A DNA stretch of 33,808 nucleotides from a bacterium (GTDB lineage: Bacteria > BMS3Abin14), in contig CP070719.1 of the NCBI GenBank assembly GCA_020350725.1, positions 455,788-489,595 of the forward strand. Reading direction: 5' to 3'. The notes under the pieces are model-generated. The model worked only from the letters and a program-made list of their open reading frames with translations, searched no databases and was not told the origin of the DNA. This document shows, one piece after another, positions 16,879 through 23,909 of this stretch (the first letter of the stretch is position 1; every line of letters starts with the position of its first letter). A program made the position numbers and the translations under genes.

Positions 16879-17182
16879 TGACTAAGGCAACTGTTCCCAG
16901 CCGACGCACCGGCAGAGGAATTGATCGTCTATCTCTCGTCCAGTTGTTCACGCACACCGCGTATGGCCAGAGGTAAGACATTAACGAAAAAACCACCCAC
17001 AATCTTCCCCCCGGTCGGGGGGGGAGACCTGAGGTGGGGGGAGAGACACTCGGGTTCGATTCGAGTGGCGTAAAGATCACGCCCGAAGAGCTGTTTTGCG
17101 CCCCGCAGGATGTTTCCGGGACGCTCTTCGGGGCCGGATGACCAGTGGCAAAAACGAAAGCCAAATGGAAGGAGGTGTAAGT
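16879..17182. other. Spacer with inverted repeats, no gene seen
   Basis: Contains a GC hairpin CCCCCC-N4-GGGGGG (17007-17022, no T-run) and a longer inverted repeat, GCCCGAAGAGC (17081-17091) facing GCTCTTCGGGGC (17123-17134), one base inserted. The second could be a regulatory or mRNA-stabilising stem upstream of the 121-residue gene. Confidence 0.5.
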
Positions 17183-17548
17183 ATGGAGCGAAAACGCATG
17201 CGGGCCCGCATTACCGAGGAGGACCTTCGCCTCTCCGAGCGTGTGGAGCCCAAGGAGTCGTTCGAGACATGGCAGAAGGTCATTGACGCTGCATGGGACA
17301 TGACTATCGTCGCCGTGGCCTACAACGACATGCGGATCCCTCTCAAGAGGGTACCTGAGACCCTGGAGAGCCTAGAGAGCACAATCTCCTCTGTGACCGA
17401 CGAGAAGACCCTCGACGTCATCGAGGAGGAGGTCAAGACGGGCATCCGGCACTTCTCGGATATCCTCGAGGGAGCCAGGGACAGCAGGGAGAGGATGGAC
17501 AGGATTCTCCGTGCGACCTGGAACCGCAGGGTGCAACTCAAGACTTAA
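17183..17548 (+). CDS. Small hypothetical protein between ligase and CoA-transferase
   Basis: I do not recognise this 121-residue protein. It is charged and mostly helical by composition, with no signal peptide and no transmembrane segment. A more hydrophobic stretch (AAWDMTIVAVAYNDMRIPL, about 41-59) is followed by a Glu/Ser-rich segment and a basic C-terminus (RILRATWNRRVQLKT). GGAAGGAGG precedes the ATG, so translation looks real. Its place between the PaaK-type ligase and the CoA-transferase subunits suggests a part in the same pathway, for example as a small accessory subunit. An open frame extends 29 codons upstream but has no ribosome site. Confidence 0.7.
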   Translation: MERKRMRARITEEDLRLSERVEPKESFETWQKVIDAAWDMTIVAVAYNDMRIPLKRVPETLESLESTISSVTDEKTLDVIEEEVKTGIRHFSDILEGARDSRERMDRILRATWNRRVQLKT

Positions 17549-17596
17549 ACGGCTTTTAGCGGAGCCAAAACTGTAACTTTGAAAGGAGATTAGGTT

Positions 17597-18751
17597 ATGG
17601 CAGAGGCGACTATCCCCACTTTTATGAGGGGAAAAGACAAGATCATGTCCCTCTCGGATGCGGTCAAGACCTTCATCAAGCCAGGCACCTGCATCTGCCC
17701 GGGCGGCTTCAGCTATACCAAGAAGCCCTTCGCCCTGGCCCGTGAGGTGATCCGCCAGGACATCGGTAACCTGTTCATCACCATGAACGGCGGCGCCTCC
17801 ATCTGCGAGTTCTGGTGCGCCGCCGGCCTGGTGAAGCTTCTGGACACGACGTATATCGGCCTCGAGGGCATTCAGCCCGTGGCCTACAGTGTCCGCCGCT
17901 CCATCCAGGACGGGACCGTCGACGTCGAGGACTACTCCAACTACGGGTTCGGCCTGCGGACGGTTGCCGGCCGGTACGGCTGGCCCTTCGCTCCCCTGAT
18001 GTCTGAGTTCGGGACCAGCTTCATGGATCATGACACCTTCGGCAAGATGGGTCTGCGGGGCAAGAAGGCCGACGGCAGCTGGATCCATCCCTCCATCGCC
18101 CCCGCACGGGCGGCGGTCATCGAGGACCCCTTCGACGGCTGGGGACTGCGCCCCCACGCCTTCGAGGGCGGCGACGCCACCTCCAACCAGACGAACTTCC
18201 TGGACCAGGTCCGCGAATCAACCGCCTACACCGGCAACAAGGGTGTGAAGTGCATCCTGGTTCCCCCCATCCTCCCCGAGGTCACCATCATCCTGGCCCA
18301 GAGGGTCGGCGAGAAGGGGACCACCAGGATCGAGGGGATCTGGGGCCCGGACAACGAGCAGGCTATCTCGGCCAAGAACTGCATCGTTCAGGCTGAGAAG
18401 ATCGTCACCGAGGAGGAGCTCCGGGCTCAGCCCTATTCGAATACCATCGCCATGCAGTACATCGACGCCATCGTCCAGGTGCCCTACGGCGGCTTCCCCG
18501 GCCAGGTGCCCTATTACTATGACTACGACTGGGACTTCTGGCGGGCCTACACCCAGATCAACCGCAAGGACAAGGCTGAGGTCAACAAGTACATCAGGGA
18601 TTGGGTCATGGAGGACGAGTGGACCTTCCTGGCGACGCGTCCGGGTGACGGCTATCCGACGATCACCGGCACCAAGGGCCTCGAGAGGCTCTTCGAGCTG
18701 CGCGCCGACGCGCTTTATGGCTACAGGCCCGGTCTGGCCAGGCCTCTGTAA
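17597..18751 (+). CDS. CoA-transferase alpha subunit, glutaconate CoA-transferase type
   Basis: Alpha subunit of a two-chain family I CoA-transferase, which moves CoA between carboxylic acids. In 384 residues it shows the glycine-rich PGTCICPGGFSYTKKPFALA near residue 31, the IGLEGIQPVAYSVRRSIQDG and VDVEDYSNYGFGLR segments matching GctA, and the late RVGEKGTTRIEGIWG...AISAKNCIVQAEKIV typical of these chains. It is longer than glutaconate CoA-transferase alpha (about 320). AAAGGAG precedes the ATG. The beta subunit follows after 41 bases. Hydrolase relatives of the IpdAB kind are an alternative. Confidence 0.83.
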   Translation: MAEATIPTFMRGKDKIMSLSDAVKTFIKPGTCICPGGFSYTKKPFALAREVIRQDIGNLFITMNGGASICEFWCAAGLVKLLDTTYIGLEGIQPVAYSVRRSIQDGTVDVEDYSNYGFGLRTVAGRYGWPFAPLMSEFGTSFMDHDTFGKMGLRGKKADGSWIHPSIAPARAAVIEDPFDGWGLRPHAFEGGDATSNQTNFLDQVRESTAYTGNKGVKCILVPPILPEVTIILAQRVGEKGTTRIEGIWGPDNEQAISAKNCIVQAEKIVTEEELRAQPYSNTIAMQYIDAIVQVPYGGFPGQVPYYYDYDWDFWRAYTQINRKDKAEVNKYIRDWVMEDEWTFLATRPGDGYPTITGTKGLERLFELRADALYGYRPGLARPL

Positions 18752-18792
18752 GGCTTCGGCTGAATCTTCTTGCCAATCTGAGGAGGTAAAAC

Positions 18793-19722
18793 ATGTCTGT
18801 TATTAGACAAAGTGATCCCAAGGCCTGGACCGCTGTCGATGACACTGAGTACGAGGCCTACTGTAAGGAGAGGGGGATCGATCCAGAGGAGTACACCACT
18901 ATGGAGCTTCTCTGCATCGCCGCCGCCCGGCAGACCTACGATTTCTCGTTCATCTTCGCCGGTACCGGTCTCCCCATGATCGGGTGCATGATGGCCCAGC
19001 ACACCTACGCCCCCAACGCCCTCATCATCATGGAGGCGGGAATCCTCGATCCCAAGCTCCTCGAGGTCCCCATCTCCGTTTCCGAGGCCAGGGGAGGCTA
19101 CATGTGCTCCACCCTGTCGAACATGGCCGACACGTTCGGCACCTTCGCCCAGCGCGGCTTCTGCACCTTCGGGATGCTGGGCGGAGCGGAGTGCGACAAG
19201 TACGGCAACCTGAACTCCACAGCCATGGGCGGCTACTACTCCAAGAGCGCCCGTGACGACGGAAAGACGGGCCCGGCGGTCCGGTTTGCCGGCTCCGGCG
19301 GCGCCAACAACATCGCATCCTACGCCGACGTCGGTCTCGCCATGATGGTGCAGGAGAAGAGGCGCTTCCCCGAGGTGAACGAGTACGTTACGTCTTGCAC
19401 CGGGTCCCGCGGACCCCTTGGAAGCGACGAGGACAGGTACCACAAGGGCCTTTTCCGGGGCAGCGGAACCACCATCGTTTCCGATCTCTGCATCTTCCGC
19501 AGCAGCCCCGAGACCGGTGAGCTGCAGATGGCCGAGATCTACCCCGGCGTGGAAGAGCAGCTGGTCAGGGACAACGTCAGCTGGGAACTCCAGACCGCCA
19601 AGGACTTCAAACCTTTCGCTGCGCCGGCGTACGAAGAGATCAAGATCGCAAGAATGGTTTGCGATCCCAACCGGATCTACCTCGGTCGCAAGACCAAGAG
19701 AGAGCTGGCTGCAGAGAAATAG
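18793..19722 (+). CDS. CoA-transferase beta subunit, glutaconate CoA-transferase type
   Basis: Beta subunit partner of the preceding gene, 309 residues. In this family a glutamate in the beta chain forms the CoA-thioester intermediate; by position the best candidate is Glu81 in LIIMEAGILDPK. Further family features are FAQRGFCTFGMLGGAECDKYGNLNST and the Gly-rich RFAGSGGANNIAS. It is longer than the ~266 residues of glutaconate CoA-transferase beta, matching its long alpha partner. AGGAGG lies six bases before the ATG. A perfect 12-bp hairpin nine bases after the stop may end or stabilise this transcript segment. The acid pair exchanged is unknown. Confidence 0.83.
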   Translation: MSVIRQSDPKAWTAVDDTEYEAYCKERGIDPEEYTTMELLCIAAARQTYDFSFIFAGTGLPMIGCMMAQHTYAPNALIIMEAGILDPKLLEVPISVSEARGGYMCSTLSNMADTFGTFAQRGFCTFGMLGGAECDKYGNLNSTAMGGYYSKSARDDGKTGPAVRFAGSGGANNIASYADVGLAMMVQEKRRFPEVNEYVTSCTGSRGPLGSDEDRYHKGLFRGSGTTIVSDLCIFRSSPETGELQMAEIYPGVEEQLVRDNVSWELQTAKDFKPFAAPAYEEIKIARMVCDPNRIYLGRKTKRELAAEK

Positions 19723-19731
19723 CGATCCACG

Positions 19732-19760
19732 TGCGGGAGGGGGGTCTTCCCCCTCCCGCA
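19732..19760 (+). terminator. Strong hairpin after the CoA-transferase genes
   Basis: TGCGGGAGGGGG and CCCCCTCCCGCA form a perfect 12-bp stem with a five-base loop, nine bases past the stop codon. The following TCCCCTCTTCCCC is pyrimidine-rich but lacks a true T-run, so it may terminate weakly or protect the 3' end of the message. Confidence 0.5.
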
Positions 19761-19872
19761 TCCCCTCTTCCCCTACCAGTCGGATAAGGAGACGGCTCCT
19801 GCCCATTTCGGAAGATAGACTCGGCAGGGGAGACGGAGTAGCAGGCAAAGACCTTTCGGGCATGACCAAAAG

Positions 19873-19896
19873 ACGTTTCCTCCCAGAAGGAAACGT
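19873..19896. promoter_or_regulatory. Perfect inverted repeat before the first small paralogue
   Basis: ACGTTTCCT (19873-19881) and AGGAAACGT (19888-19896) are perfect 9-base inverted arms around six bases. It ends just before the GGGGGAGG ribosome site of the next gene, so it could be an operator or a translation-controlling stem. Confidence 0.45.
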
Positions 19897-19918
19897 ACGA
19901 GGGGGAGGCACTCGATCG

Positions 19919-20218
19919 ATGTTTGACGATTTCAACTTCAAAGTACTGGAATTCGAGAGGGAGCTTTCCCTCGAGGAGATCGAGGGGAAGATGAAGACCA
20001 TGGCCGACGCGCCGGGCAGCTTTACACCGTTGGGAGACCGGGGCCTGAGGTGGACACCGGACAGCTGGGAACTGCCCACCATATATTTTGCCGACGATGG
20101 AAAGACCCTGGAGGTCGTCACCAAGGACCTGGACATCGGTGATGTCGACGACTTCCTGTGCCAGCTGGCTCAGGTTCTGGAGTGCAAGATCCTGGGCGAA
20201 CATCTGGAGTATTACTGA
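19919..20218 (+). CDS. Small hypothetical protein, first of a paralogous pair
   Basis: I do not recognise the family. The 99-residue acidic protein is soluble by composition. After a helical N-terminal part (LSLEEIEGKMKTM) comes a strand-rich middle (LRWTPDSWELPTIYF) and the segment DGKTLEVVTKDLDIGDVDDF. About half its residues match the next gene, so the pair arose by duplication. GGGGGAGG lies about nine bases before the ATG. It follows the CoA-transferase subunits and precedes the TPR gene; a binding or regulatory role in the same pathway is a guess. Confidence 0.72.
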   Translation: MFDDFNFKVLEFERELSLEEIEGKMKTMADAPGSFTPLGDRGLRWTPDSWELPTIYFADDGKTLEVVTKDLDIGDVDDFLCQLAQVLECKILGEHLEYY

Positions 20219-20262
20219 AACAGAGCCAAGAGCTAAGTCCTCAGGACGAAGAACAAAAAGCG

Positions 20263-20541
20263 ATGATCTGTGCGAGCTGCAGGAAAGTCGAATTTGAAAA
20301 AACGCTTAGCCTCGACGAGATCGAGGAAAAGCTGAGAGATGCCAAGGATATCGTAGGCACCTTCGATAGATTGGGGGAGCGGGGCGCCCGTTTCGTTCCG
20401 GAGGACTGGGAGATGCCGACTGTTTATTTCGGCCAGGACGGAAAAACCCTCGAGATTATGACCAAGGACCTCGACATCGGTCAACTGGATGAATTCCTCG
20501 GTCACCTGAGCCGGGTCCTGGGCTGCGAAATACAGGGCTGA
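20263..20541 (+). CDS. Small hypothetical protein, second of the paralogous pair
   Basis: A 92-residue protein homologous to the preceding gene over its whole length. Shared segments are LSLDEIEEKL, the LGERGARF / LGDRGLRW region, WEMPTVYF, DGKTLEIMTKDLDIG and the C-terminal FLGHLSRVLGCEI. It differs at the N-terminus, which begins MICASC with two cysteines close together. The ribosome site is weak, so the exact start is uncertain; the frame stays open upstream into the previous gene. Function unknown; conservation of the DGKTLE...TKDLDIG core in both copies shows it matters. Confidence 0.7.
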   Translation: MICASCRKVEFEKTLSLDEIEEKLRDAKDIVGTFDRLGERGARFVPEDWEMPTVYFGQDGKTLEIMTKDLDIGQLDEFLGHLSRVLGCEIQG

Positions 20542-20553
20542 GAAGGGAGATCC

Positions 20554-20627
20554 GAGAACCGGGAACTGAGAACCGGAAACTGAGTACTTAAGAACTGAAC
20601 CTTAGCCCTTAGTCCTTTGGACTTAGC
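20554..20627. repeat. Two heptamer arrays before the TPR gene
   Basis: 20554-20588 has five consecutive units of GAGAACC / GGGAACT type. 20600-20627 has four units of CCTTAGC type. Together they fill most of the spacer between the small paralogue and the TPR gene. Confidence 0.75.
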
Positions 20628-20663
20628 AACGTGAAAGGAAACCTTTCCCGAGGGGGGAAATAC

Positions 20664-21203
20664 ATGAAAGATCGATTTACACGAAACCCGACCGCGCACG
20701 ACTACTGGACGAAGGGTAACGGACTTTTCGACGAGGGAAAGATCCGCGCTTCAATAGACTATTTCGAGAAGGCCATCAGGCATGACGGTAATTTCGCGGA
20801 GGCGTACAACAGCATGGGGATCGCCTACTATGAGGTGAAGGACTATGCGAAGGCGCTGGAATGCTACAAGAGGGCGGTTCTCATCAAGCCCAACTTCATG
20901 GAGGCCCTGAGCAACCTGGGAACGGCCTTTCTGTTTCTGGGCCGCTACCCCGACGCCGTCATGGCCTTCGAGAAGGTGGTCGAGATGCAGCCGGACATGC
21001 CCGAGGCCCACAACAACCTGGGTCTGGCCTACGAACAGGTGCACAGGACAGATGACGCCATTCGGTCCTACCGCAGGTTCAAGGAGCTGTGGAAGGGCAC
21101 CAAGCGTTACCTCCACGCTGCCCAGGAGAGGATCGACAGACTTGAGAAGGGCAGGAAGTCGGGTATCAACGAACCCTTTCGAAAGGCGTCCAAGCTTGAA
21201 TAA
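20664..21203 (+). CDS. Tetratricopeptide-repeat protein
   Basis: A 179-residue protein with about four TPR units between residues 12 and 147, for example AEAYNSMGIAYYEVKDYAKA, MEALSNLGTAFLFLGRYPDA and PEAHNNLGLAYEQVHRTDDA. These fold as a helical protein-binding scaffold. There is no signal peptide, so it is cytoplasmic. The ATG at 20664 is preceded by AGGGGGG; an upstream GTG lacks support. It is followed by a clear terminator, making it the last gene of the ligase/CoA-transferase segment. Its partner may be one of the neighbouring enzymes or small proteins, but the sequence does not show which. Confidence 0.85.
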   Translation: MKDRFTRNPTAHDYWTKGNGLFDEGKIRASIDYFEKAIRHDGNFAEAYNSMGIAYYEVKDYAKALECYKRAVLIKPNFMEALSNLGTAFLFLGRYPDAVMAFEKVVEMQPDMPEAHNNLGLAYEQVHRTDDAIRSYRRFKELWKGTKRYLHAAQERIDRLEKGRKSGINEPFRKASKLE

Positions 21204-21225
21204 CAGGTTTCCCAGCAATGGGAAA

Positions 21226-21280
21226 GGGGATGTCCCTCTAGCTTGCCCCCCCTCCTGGAGGGGCATCCCCGCTCTTTTTT
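21226..21280 (+). terminator. Rho-independent terminator after the TPR gene
   Basis: GGGGATGTCCCTC (21226-21238) pairs with GAGGGGCATCCCC (21258-21270) over 13 bp with one wobble pair, followed by GCTC and six T residues (21275-21280). It separates the ligase/CoA-transferase segment from the IclR genes. Confidence 0.85.
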
Positions 21281-21355
21281 CCCCGGGCGGAGGTAGAACA
21301 GAAAGAGGCTGATGGCTGAAGACCGCCGGGTTAAGTAACGGTTAACGAGGCCGGG

Positions 21356-22153
21356 ATGGTTAAGAGAAAAAAGAGCGATTACATACTCCATTCGGTGGAC
21401 CATGCTTTCGATGTGCTCGAGGCGTTTCGGACCACAGAGCCCGAACTCGGTGTGACACAGTTGGCTAAGATCCTCAACCTGCACAAGAACAACGTTTTCA
21501 GGATCCTGGCTACCCTGGAAAGCAGGGGCTACGTGGAGCAGAACTCACGTACGGGGAATTACAGGCTCGGCCTGAAGGCTTTTGAGGTCGGGCAGGCCTA
21601 TCTCCGCCACACCAACCTTCTATCGGTTGCCCACCCCCTTATGGTCAGGCTGACCGAAGACCTGCGCGAGAACAGCTACCTCGCAGTGCTCAGGGGAGAT
21701 TACGTCTTTTACCTCGACGAGGTGATCGCGGACCAGACCATTCAGGTTGTGTCGCGCCTCGGCACGAGGGTATCGCCCCATTGCACGGCGACGGGCAAGG
21801 TCTTTCTCGCCTTCGTCGATGAGGATCAATCGGAAGACATTATCAAAAATCTTGATTTTGAGAGAATGACGCCGAACACCATCACGGAAAAAGCCAAGCT
21901 CCAAAAAGAGATCGAAGACGTTGGTTCCGAGGGATTCGCCGTCGACAGGGAGGAGTGGACACTCGGCCTCAAATGCGTAGCCGCCCCCATCCTCGATTAC
22001 TATGGAAAGGTCCAGGGGACCCTGTCCATCAGCGGCCCGGCTGAAAGGATGTCCGAAACCCGGATCAAGAAGGAGATCGTTCCCGCCATTCAGCAACAGG
22101 CGCAGGAGGCCTCCCGGAAACTCGGTTTTCTGGTGGGACGCTCCACCGCCTGA
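21356..22153 (+). CDS. IclR-family transcriptional regulator 1
   Basis: A 265-residue DNA-binding regulator. The winged helix-turn-helix spans about residues 8-75 (LGVTQLAKILNLHKNNVFRILATLESRGYVEQ), followed by the IclR effector-binding domain with RVSPHCTATGKVFLAF, FAVDREEWTLGLKCVAAPI and GTLSISGPAERM. IclR proteins usually sense a small aromatic or organic acid and control adjacent catabolic genes, either as repressor or activator. It lies between the CoA-transferase segment and iorAB, so both are plausible targets. GAGG precedes the ATG at modest strength. A close paralogue follows. Confidence 0.92.
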   Translation: MVKRKKSDYILHSVDHAFDVLEAFRTTEPELGVTQLAKILNLHKNNVFRILATLESRGYVEQNSRTGNYRLGLKAFEVGQAYLRHTNLLSVAHPLMVRLTEDLRENSYLAVLRGDYVFYLDEVIADQTIQVVSRLGTRVSPHCTATGKVFLAFVDEDQSEDIIKNLDFERMTPNTITEKAKLQKEIEDVGSEGFAVDREEWTLGLKCVAAPILDYYGKVQGTLSISGPAERMSETRIKKEIVPAIQQQAQEASRKLGFLVGRSTA

Positions 22154-22167
22154 CCCCTTACTGTTTC

Positions 22168-22196
22168 TTGACTTATCCCCCACGCATCAATACAAT
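22168..22196 (+). promoter_or_regulatory. Candidate sigma-70 promoter before the second IclR gene
   Basis: TTGACT (22168-22173) and TACAAT (22191-22196) are 17 bases apart, the best spacing and match in the window. It starts a leader of about 300 bases to the second IclR gene; the rest of this spacer (22197-22502) shows no gene. Confidence 0.6.
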
Positions 22197-22502
22197 TCTG
22201 CTTTGTTTGCTTCGAGGCTCCGGTTCCACTGCTTCCGGTCCCGTGCCGGCGAACCTCTGAATTTTTTGTCCGCTATTTCAGGGGGACGAGGGGCATCGAA
22301 CGGTCCACTTGGGGACCCTATGGTGATCCAAATGTAGGGGAATTCTGCCGGGGCTGGACCTCTGCAGAAGATCAAGGCGCCGGCCGTTCCCGTCAGGGTG
22401 AAGGGCCGGTTGGGGAAGGATCCCATCAACGGGTAGATTTCCCGCCTCCCGACCTCGGCCGGATAGCGGTTCTCTCCATGCCGCCAACTGCTGGAGGAGC
22501 TG

Positions 22503-23311
22503 ATGACACAGATCAAGAGGAAGAAGTCCGATTACATCATCCAATCGGTTGACCACGCTCTGGATGTGATGGAGGCCTTTTACGGGGATGAGGAGGAACT
22601 CGGCATCACCGAGTTGAGTCGACGTCTGAACCTCCACAAGAACAACATCTTTCGCATTCTGCCACCCTGGAGAGCAGGGGTTATGTGGAGCAGAACCTGG
22701 CCACCGACAACTACCGTCTGGGTTTGAAGGCCCTGGAACTCGGCCAGACGTACATCCGCCACACCGGCCTGCTCACAGTGGCTCGACCGGTCATGGAACA
22801 TTTGAACAAGATGGTAAACGAGAACGTGTACATCGGGATCCTCAAGGAGCGGTATGCCTTTTATCTGGACGTTGTGGAATCGAGCCATACGGTAAGGGTG
22901 CTGTCGCGGGTGGGATGCCGCGTCCCGACCTACTGTTCGGCCATGGGAAAGGCCCAGCTGGCCTACGAGTCCATGGAGAGGATAATGGACGTTCTCAACA
23001 GGAAGGAACTGAAAAAGTTCACCCCCAGCACCATTTCGGACCGCGACGATATCATCAAACATCTGATGCTGGTCAAGGAGATGGGCTACGCGGTCGACAA
23101 TGAGGAATGGGACGAGGGTGTTCGATGTGTCGGAGCTCCGATCTTCGATTACACCAGAAGGGTGGTCGGAGCCCTGTCCATCTCAGCGCCGGCCGTGAGG
23201 ATGAGCATGGACAGGATCAAAAAGGAATACGTCCCCCTGTTGAAGACAGCCTGCACCGATATCTCAGAGAAACTGGGCTATAAGTCCCTGGAAGACGACA
23301 GGGAGAAATAG
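22503..23311 (+). pseudogene. IclR-family transcriptional regulator 2, single-base frameshift
   Basis: Close paralogue of the preceding regulator, but the reading frame breaks at about 22660-22662. The first frame reads to NLHKNNIFRIL and then turns to nonsense; the next frame resumes with GYVEQNLATDNYRLGLKALELG. The paralogue has RILATLESRGYVEQ here; adding one G after CATTCT restores the same sequence, so one base is missing. The repaired protein would be about 269 residues with an intact effector domain ending SISAPAVRMSMDRIKKEY. Everything else is well preserved and GGAGGAG precedes the start, so this is either a very recent mutation or a sequencing/assembly error. Confidence 0.85.
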
Positions 23312-23357
23312 GGCGGGTGAGAGCTCTGGGCTGCGGTGGGTTAAGGAGACCAAAACG

Positions 23358-23909
23358 ATGAATAACCTGAAGCTGAAGACCTCCGACCTGTTTCTGCTGA
23401 TCGTCGACGTCCAGGAGCGCCTTGCCCGGGTCATGGAGCGACGCGACCAGGTGACGGACAACATCAAGGTCCTCATAAGGCTTGCTAAGCTCATGGATTT
23501 TCCCATCATCCTGACCCAACAGTATACCAAGGGTCTCGGTCCCACGGTTGAGCCCATCGCGTCTGACCTCGAGGGTGTCGAGCATGTGGAGAAGATTCAC
23601 TTCTCCTGCTGCGGTGAGGAAGGGTTCACGAAGCTTATCGATGGTCTGGGCAGGAAGTCGGTGCTCCTGACCGGGATGGAGGCTCACATCTGTGTTCTGC
23701 AGACGGGGCTGGATCTCCTCGAGGCCGGGTATATCGTTCACGTTCCATGGGATGCAGTGTGTTCCCGGGCCGACGGCAACAGGGACCGGGCCCTCAACCT
23801 CATGGAGAGGGCCGGCGCCGTTATCACCTCCACCGAATCAGCCGCTTTCCAGGTCCTGGAAAAAGCCGGCACTCCTGAATTTAAGGAGATATCATCGCTG
23901 CTCAAGTGA
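23358..23909 (+). CDS. Isochorismatase-family cysteine hydrolase
   Basis: A 183-residue hydrolase of the isochorismatase/nicotinamidase fold. The catalytic triad can be placed: Asp17 (LIVDVQE), Lys79 (HVEKIHFSC) and Cys112 (EAHICVLQT), the last in the usual GMEAHICV motif. Sequence resembles the YcaC-like, substrate-unassigned members. AAGGAG precedes the ATG. Its stop overlaps the start of iorA by four bases (GTGA), so the two are translationally coupled and may act in one pathway, for example releasing an amide- or ester-linked precursor. That role is an inference. Confidence 0.85.
   Translation: MNNLKLKTSDLFLLIVDVQERLARVMERRDQVTDNIKVLIRLAKLMDFPIILTQQYTKGLGPTVEPIASDLEGVEHVEKIHFSCCGEEGFTKLIDGLGRKSVLLTGMEAHICVLQTGLDLLEAGYIVHVPWDAVCSRADGNRDRALNLMERAGAVITSTESAAFQVLEKAGTPEFKEISSLLK

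Noticed and set aside
17040-17070. GGTTCGATTC inside a palindrome, resembling a tRNA T-arm
   Set aside because: The stem does not close a proper 7-base T-loop and no acceptor, D or anticodon arm can be built upstream.
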